A stretch of DNA of 64,000 nt from Pollutimonas bauzanensis (GTDB taxonomy: Bacteria > Pseudomonadota > Gammaproteobacteria > Burkholderiales > Burkholderiaceae_B), in NCBI RefSeq assembly GCF_900129885.1, contig NZ_FQXE01000001.1, positions 124,001-188,000 of the forward strand. The letters are read 5' to 3'. Below, in pieces: positions 62,306-64,000 of this stretch. Position numbers and translations under genes: made by a program. The notes under the pieces are model-generated. The model saw only the letters and a program-made list of their open reading frames with translations. It was not told the DNA's origin and made no database searches. Each line of letters starts with the position of its first letter. The stretch's first letter is position 1.

Positions 62306-62344
62306 TATAGGGAGGGGGGCCGGCTGCCCCTTCCTCATTCAATA

Positions 62345-63043
62345 TCAGCCAGGCGCAAGCGCCGATTCGGCCGCATGGCGGGCGTGGATGGCCGTGGTGT
62401 CGAACAAAGGAACCGCGGAATCCCGCTGGCCGACCAGCAGCGAAATTTCCGTGCATCCCAGGATGATTCCCTGCGCGCCTTGATCGATCAGGCCGGCCAT
62501 GATCCTGCGGTATTCCGCAAGGGATGGCGGGTTGATTTTCCCCAGGCAGAGTTCTTCATAAATAATGCCGTGCACGATTTCGCGGTCTTGCGCATCCGGC
62601 ACCAGCACCCGGAGTCCATGGCGTTCACGCAGCCGCTCCTTGTAAAAACCCTGCTCCATGGTAAAGCGCGTTCCCAGCAAGCCTATCGTCGCCAAGCCCG
62701 CCTGCCGGATTTCCCGCGCCGTCGGATCCGCGATGTGCAGCAAAGGAATCTGGACGGCGGCTTCAATGGCGCCCGCCACCTTGTGCATGGTATTGGTGCA
62801 CAGGACAAGAAAGTCGGCCCCCGCGGTCTGAAGCGCGCGGGCCGCATCGGCGAGCAGCTTGCCGGCGGCCTCCCAGTCGCCGGAATGCTGCAGGCGCTCG
62901 ATTTCATGGAAATCCACGCTGTACAGAATGATCTTCGCCGAATGCAGCCCGCCCAGCCGCGCTTTGACCGCCAGATTGATTTCACGATAGTAAGGTATCG
63001 TCGATTCCCAGCTCATCCCGCCCATGAGGCCTATGATCTTCAC
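62345..63043 (-). CDS. Aspartate/glutamate racemase family protein
   Basis: A 232-residue protein with the two catalytic cysteines of the family: VLCTNTMHK near residue 83 and IILGCTEISLL near residue 195. The N-terminus IIGLMGGMSWESTIPYYREIN is the YgeA-type start. The start is GTG 63043 with GGAG upstream; the open frame runs further, but the added residues are unlike the family. It is upstream of the GntR gene on the same strand. Confidence 0.88.
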   Translation of the reverse strand: MKIIGLMGGMSWESTIPYYREINLAVKARLGGLHSAKIILYSVDFHEIERLQHSGDWEAAGKLLADAARALQTAGADFLVLCTNTMHKVAGAIEAAVQIPLLHIADPTAREIRQAGLATIGLLGTRFTMEQGFYKERLRERHGLRVLVPDAQDREIVHGIIYEELCLGKINPPSLAEYRRIMAGLIDQGAQGIILGCTEISLLVGQRDSAVPLFDTTAIHARHAAESALAPG

Positions 63044-63500
63044 CGTTTTCTCCAAGAAATGGCCATCGGAGGCAATCCATGCTGACTCACAGGACACAGA
63101 ACGACGGCCTTGCCCGAAAGCCATCATAGCCGACGGCGCCAGGCATAAGGACCCGGACACATAGATGAGCCAAAGAGTGTGATATATTTGGCGAATTCCT
63201 GTCCAGTCCGCTACTTCAAACCCAAAAACACGGCCTTTTCCATGACTTCGTTCGCGCGCATCGACCCGCCTGCCCCGCAACACGCGGATGGCAGCCTGCG
63301 CGCCACGAATCCTCCTCCCGCATCATCTGTCGCTCCTCCGGCGCGCATCGCAGTGGCAAGCCTACATCCGCCACGCGCGATCGCCCTGGGCTGATCCAGC
63401 CCACTTCGCGGCCCCGCCTCTTTCTTCGCATTTTCCGCTGACGCAGCTTGCGTCAGGCGCATGGCCGGGGCCTGTTCATCATCCGACAGGTGAGTACATC
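63044..63500. other. 457-bp spacer with a perfect hairpin near its right end
   Basis: No convincing gene is seen. CTGACGCA (63438-63445) and TGCGTCAG (63449-63456) form a perfect 8-bp inverted repeat 45 bp upstream of the EamA-type gene, a possible operator or leader hairpin. Open frames here have no ribosome site or family features. Confidence 0.5.
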
Positions 63501-64000
63501 ATGATTCCAAAAACTTCCGCATGGGCGGCCTACGGCGCCATGTCCATATTCGTGCTGCTCTGGGGCAGCGCGGCCGTCTTTACCCGCTGGGGACTGGACC
63601 ACGGCTCGGTCTTCGCGCTGCTGATCCTGCGGTTCGCCCTGGCCCTCTGCGCCTTGTCGCTGATCGGCCTGAGGAACGGGAACTGGCTGCCGGCGCCGGG
63701 GACGCGCCGGCATGTCGCCGGGACGGGCCTGCTGCTGATCGGCGGCTATTCGGTCTGCTACTTCCAGGCCATGGCGCATGGCATCACGCCGGGGCTGCTG
63801 GCCACCCTGCTCGGCGTGCAACCGATACTGACCCTGCTGCTGACGGAGAGGCGCTACTCGGCATGGCGGCTGGCCGGCCTGCTGCTGGCTTTGGCCGGAC
63901 TGGCACTGGTGGTTTATCAGAGCCTGGCGCTGGCCAAGTTTTCCGGCCTGGGCATGGCTTTTGCGCTGGGCGCCTTGTCGTGCATGACCATGGGCGCGAT
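63501..64000 (+). CDS. EamA/DMT-family transporter, 3' end missing
   Basis: The first 166 residues are visible before the window ends: IFVLLWGSAAVFTRWGL, LLILRFALALCALSLIGL and PGLLATLLGVQPILTLLL match the EamA domain (first of two five-helix repeats). AGGTGAG lies ~10 nt before the ATG. Such proteins export metabolites such as amino acids or nucleosides. Substrate unknown. Confidence 0.88.
   Translation, partial: MIPKTSAWAAYGAMSIFVLLWGSAAVFTRWGLDHGSVFALLILRFALALCALSLIGLRNGNWLPAPGTRRHVAGTGLLLIGGYSVCYFQAMAHGITPGLLATLLGVQPILTLLLTERRYSAWRLAGLLLALAGLALVVYQSLALAKFSGLGMAFALGALSCMTMGA

Noticed and set aside
63211-63462. 83-codon minus-strand frame in the spacer before the EamA gene
   Set aside because: No ribosome site, low-complexity composition and no recognisable domain.
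1-64000. tRNA/rRNA genes, CRISPR arrays, replication origin
   Set aside because: Reading both strands showed no tRNA-like arm set, no spaced short direct repeats and no DnaA-box cluster; a covariance-model scan could not be run.

Overview
The window is a GC-rich chromosomal segment of a betaproteobacterium, most likely a Burkholderiales/Alcaligenaceae relative of Bordetella and Achromobacter. The inference rests on gene content and order (thrB next to a BPSS1780-type membrane protein, DUF2069 next to selO, a brkB/YihY-CBS pair) and on the many opposite-strand shadow frames typical of high GC. No database search was possible, so the taxon is an inference. No tRNA, rRNA, CRISPR array or transposase was recognised.

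Layout. (1) 1-6.8 kb: a dipeptide-type ABC importer operon (solute-binding protein, two permeases, two ATPases) ending in a D-threonine-aldolase/D-serine-deaminase-like PLP enzyme cut by the left edge; a RidA protein diverges from it across a spacer carrying two GTAAT/ATTAC inverted repeats. (2) 7.3-14.2 kb: housekeeping genes (M48 protease, aroC, selO, DUF2069, brkB-like YihY, CBS protein, dusA). (3) 14.2-19 kb: a GAF/PucR regulator divergent from a class II HMG-CoA reductase (mvaA), all four catalytic residues at the Pseudomonas mevalonii positions, and a LivK-like binding protein. (4) 19.3-32.6 kb: a methanol-oxidation locus made of a sigma-54 activator, a 24-residue pqqA too short for ordinary gene calling, and the complete operon mxaFJGIRSACKLD plus an amino-acid-kinase-family gene. 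MxaF has the calcium-type Asp-Tyr-Ala signature, and a textbook -24/-12 (sigma-54) promoter lies upstream of mxaF. (5) 32.9-34.8 kb: thrB and a membrane protein. (6) 34.8-43.8 kb: a Tad (Flp pilus) operon with an FHA-TadA fusion.

(7) 43.9-56.9 kb is the most unusual part: an all-minus-strand island inserted into the tad locus. It encodes SbnA-like and SbnB-like enzymes, a Y4yA-type PLP decarboxylase, a HisC-like aminotransferase, a MATE exporter, two TonB-dependent receptors, a PepSY membrane protein and a DUF2946 protein, but no NIS synthetase and no NRPS. Two near-identical palindromes with AATGTT/AACAT half-sites sit in front of its two transcription units and resemble Zur-type operators. 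The enzyme set could build an ethylenediamine-type aminopolycarboxylate metallophore; this is an inference. Diverged copies of the Flp-pilin/lysE-end segment flank the island. The left copy carries an in-frame deletion that removes the prepilin motif, so the only intact pilin gene now lies beyond the island.

(8) 57.2-64 kb: LysE exporter divergent from a MocR regulator, tam, DUF1634-TauE pair, a GntR/UTRA regulator with a 22-bp perfect palindrome at its start, an Asp/Glu racemase-family gene and a truncated EamA transporter.
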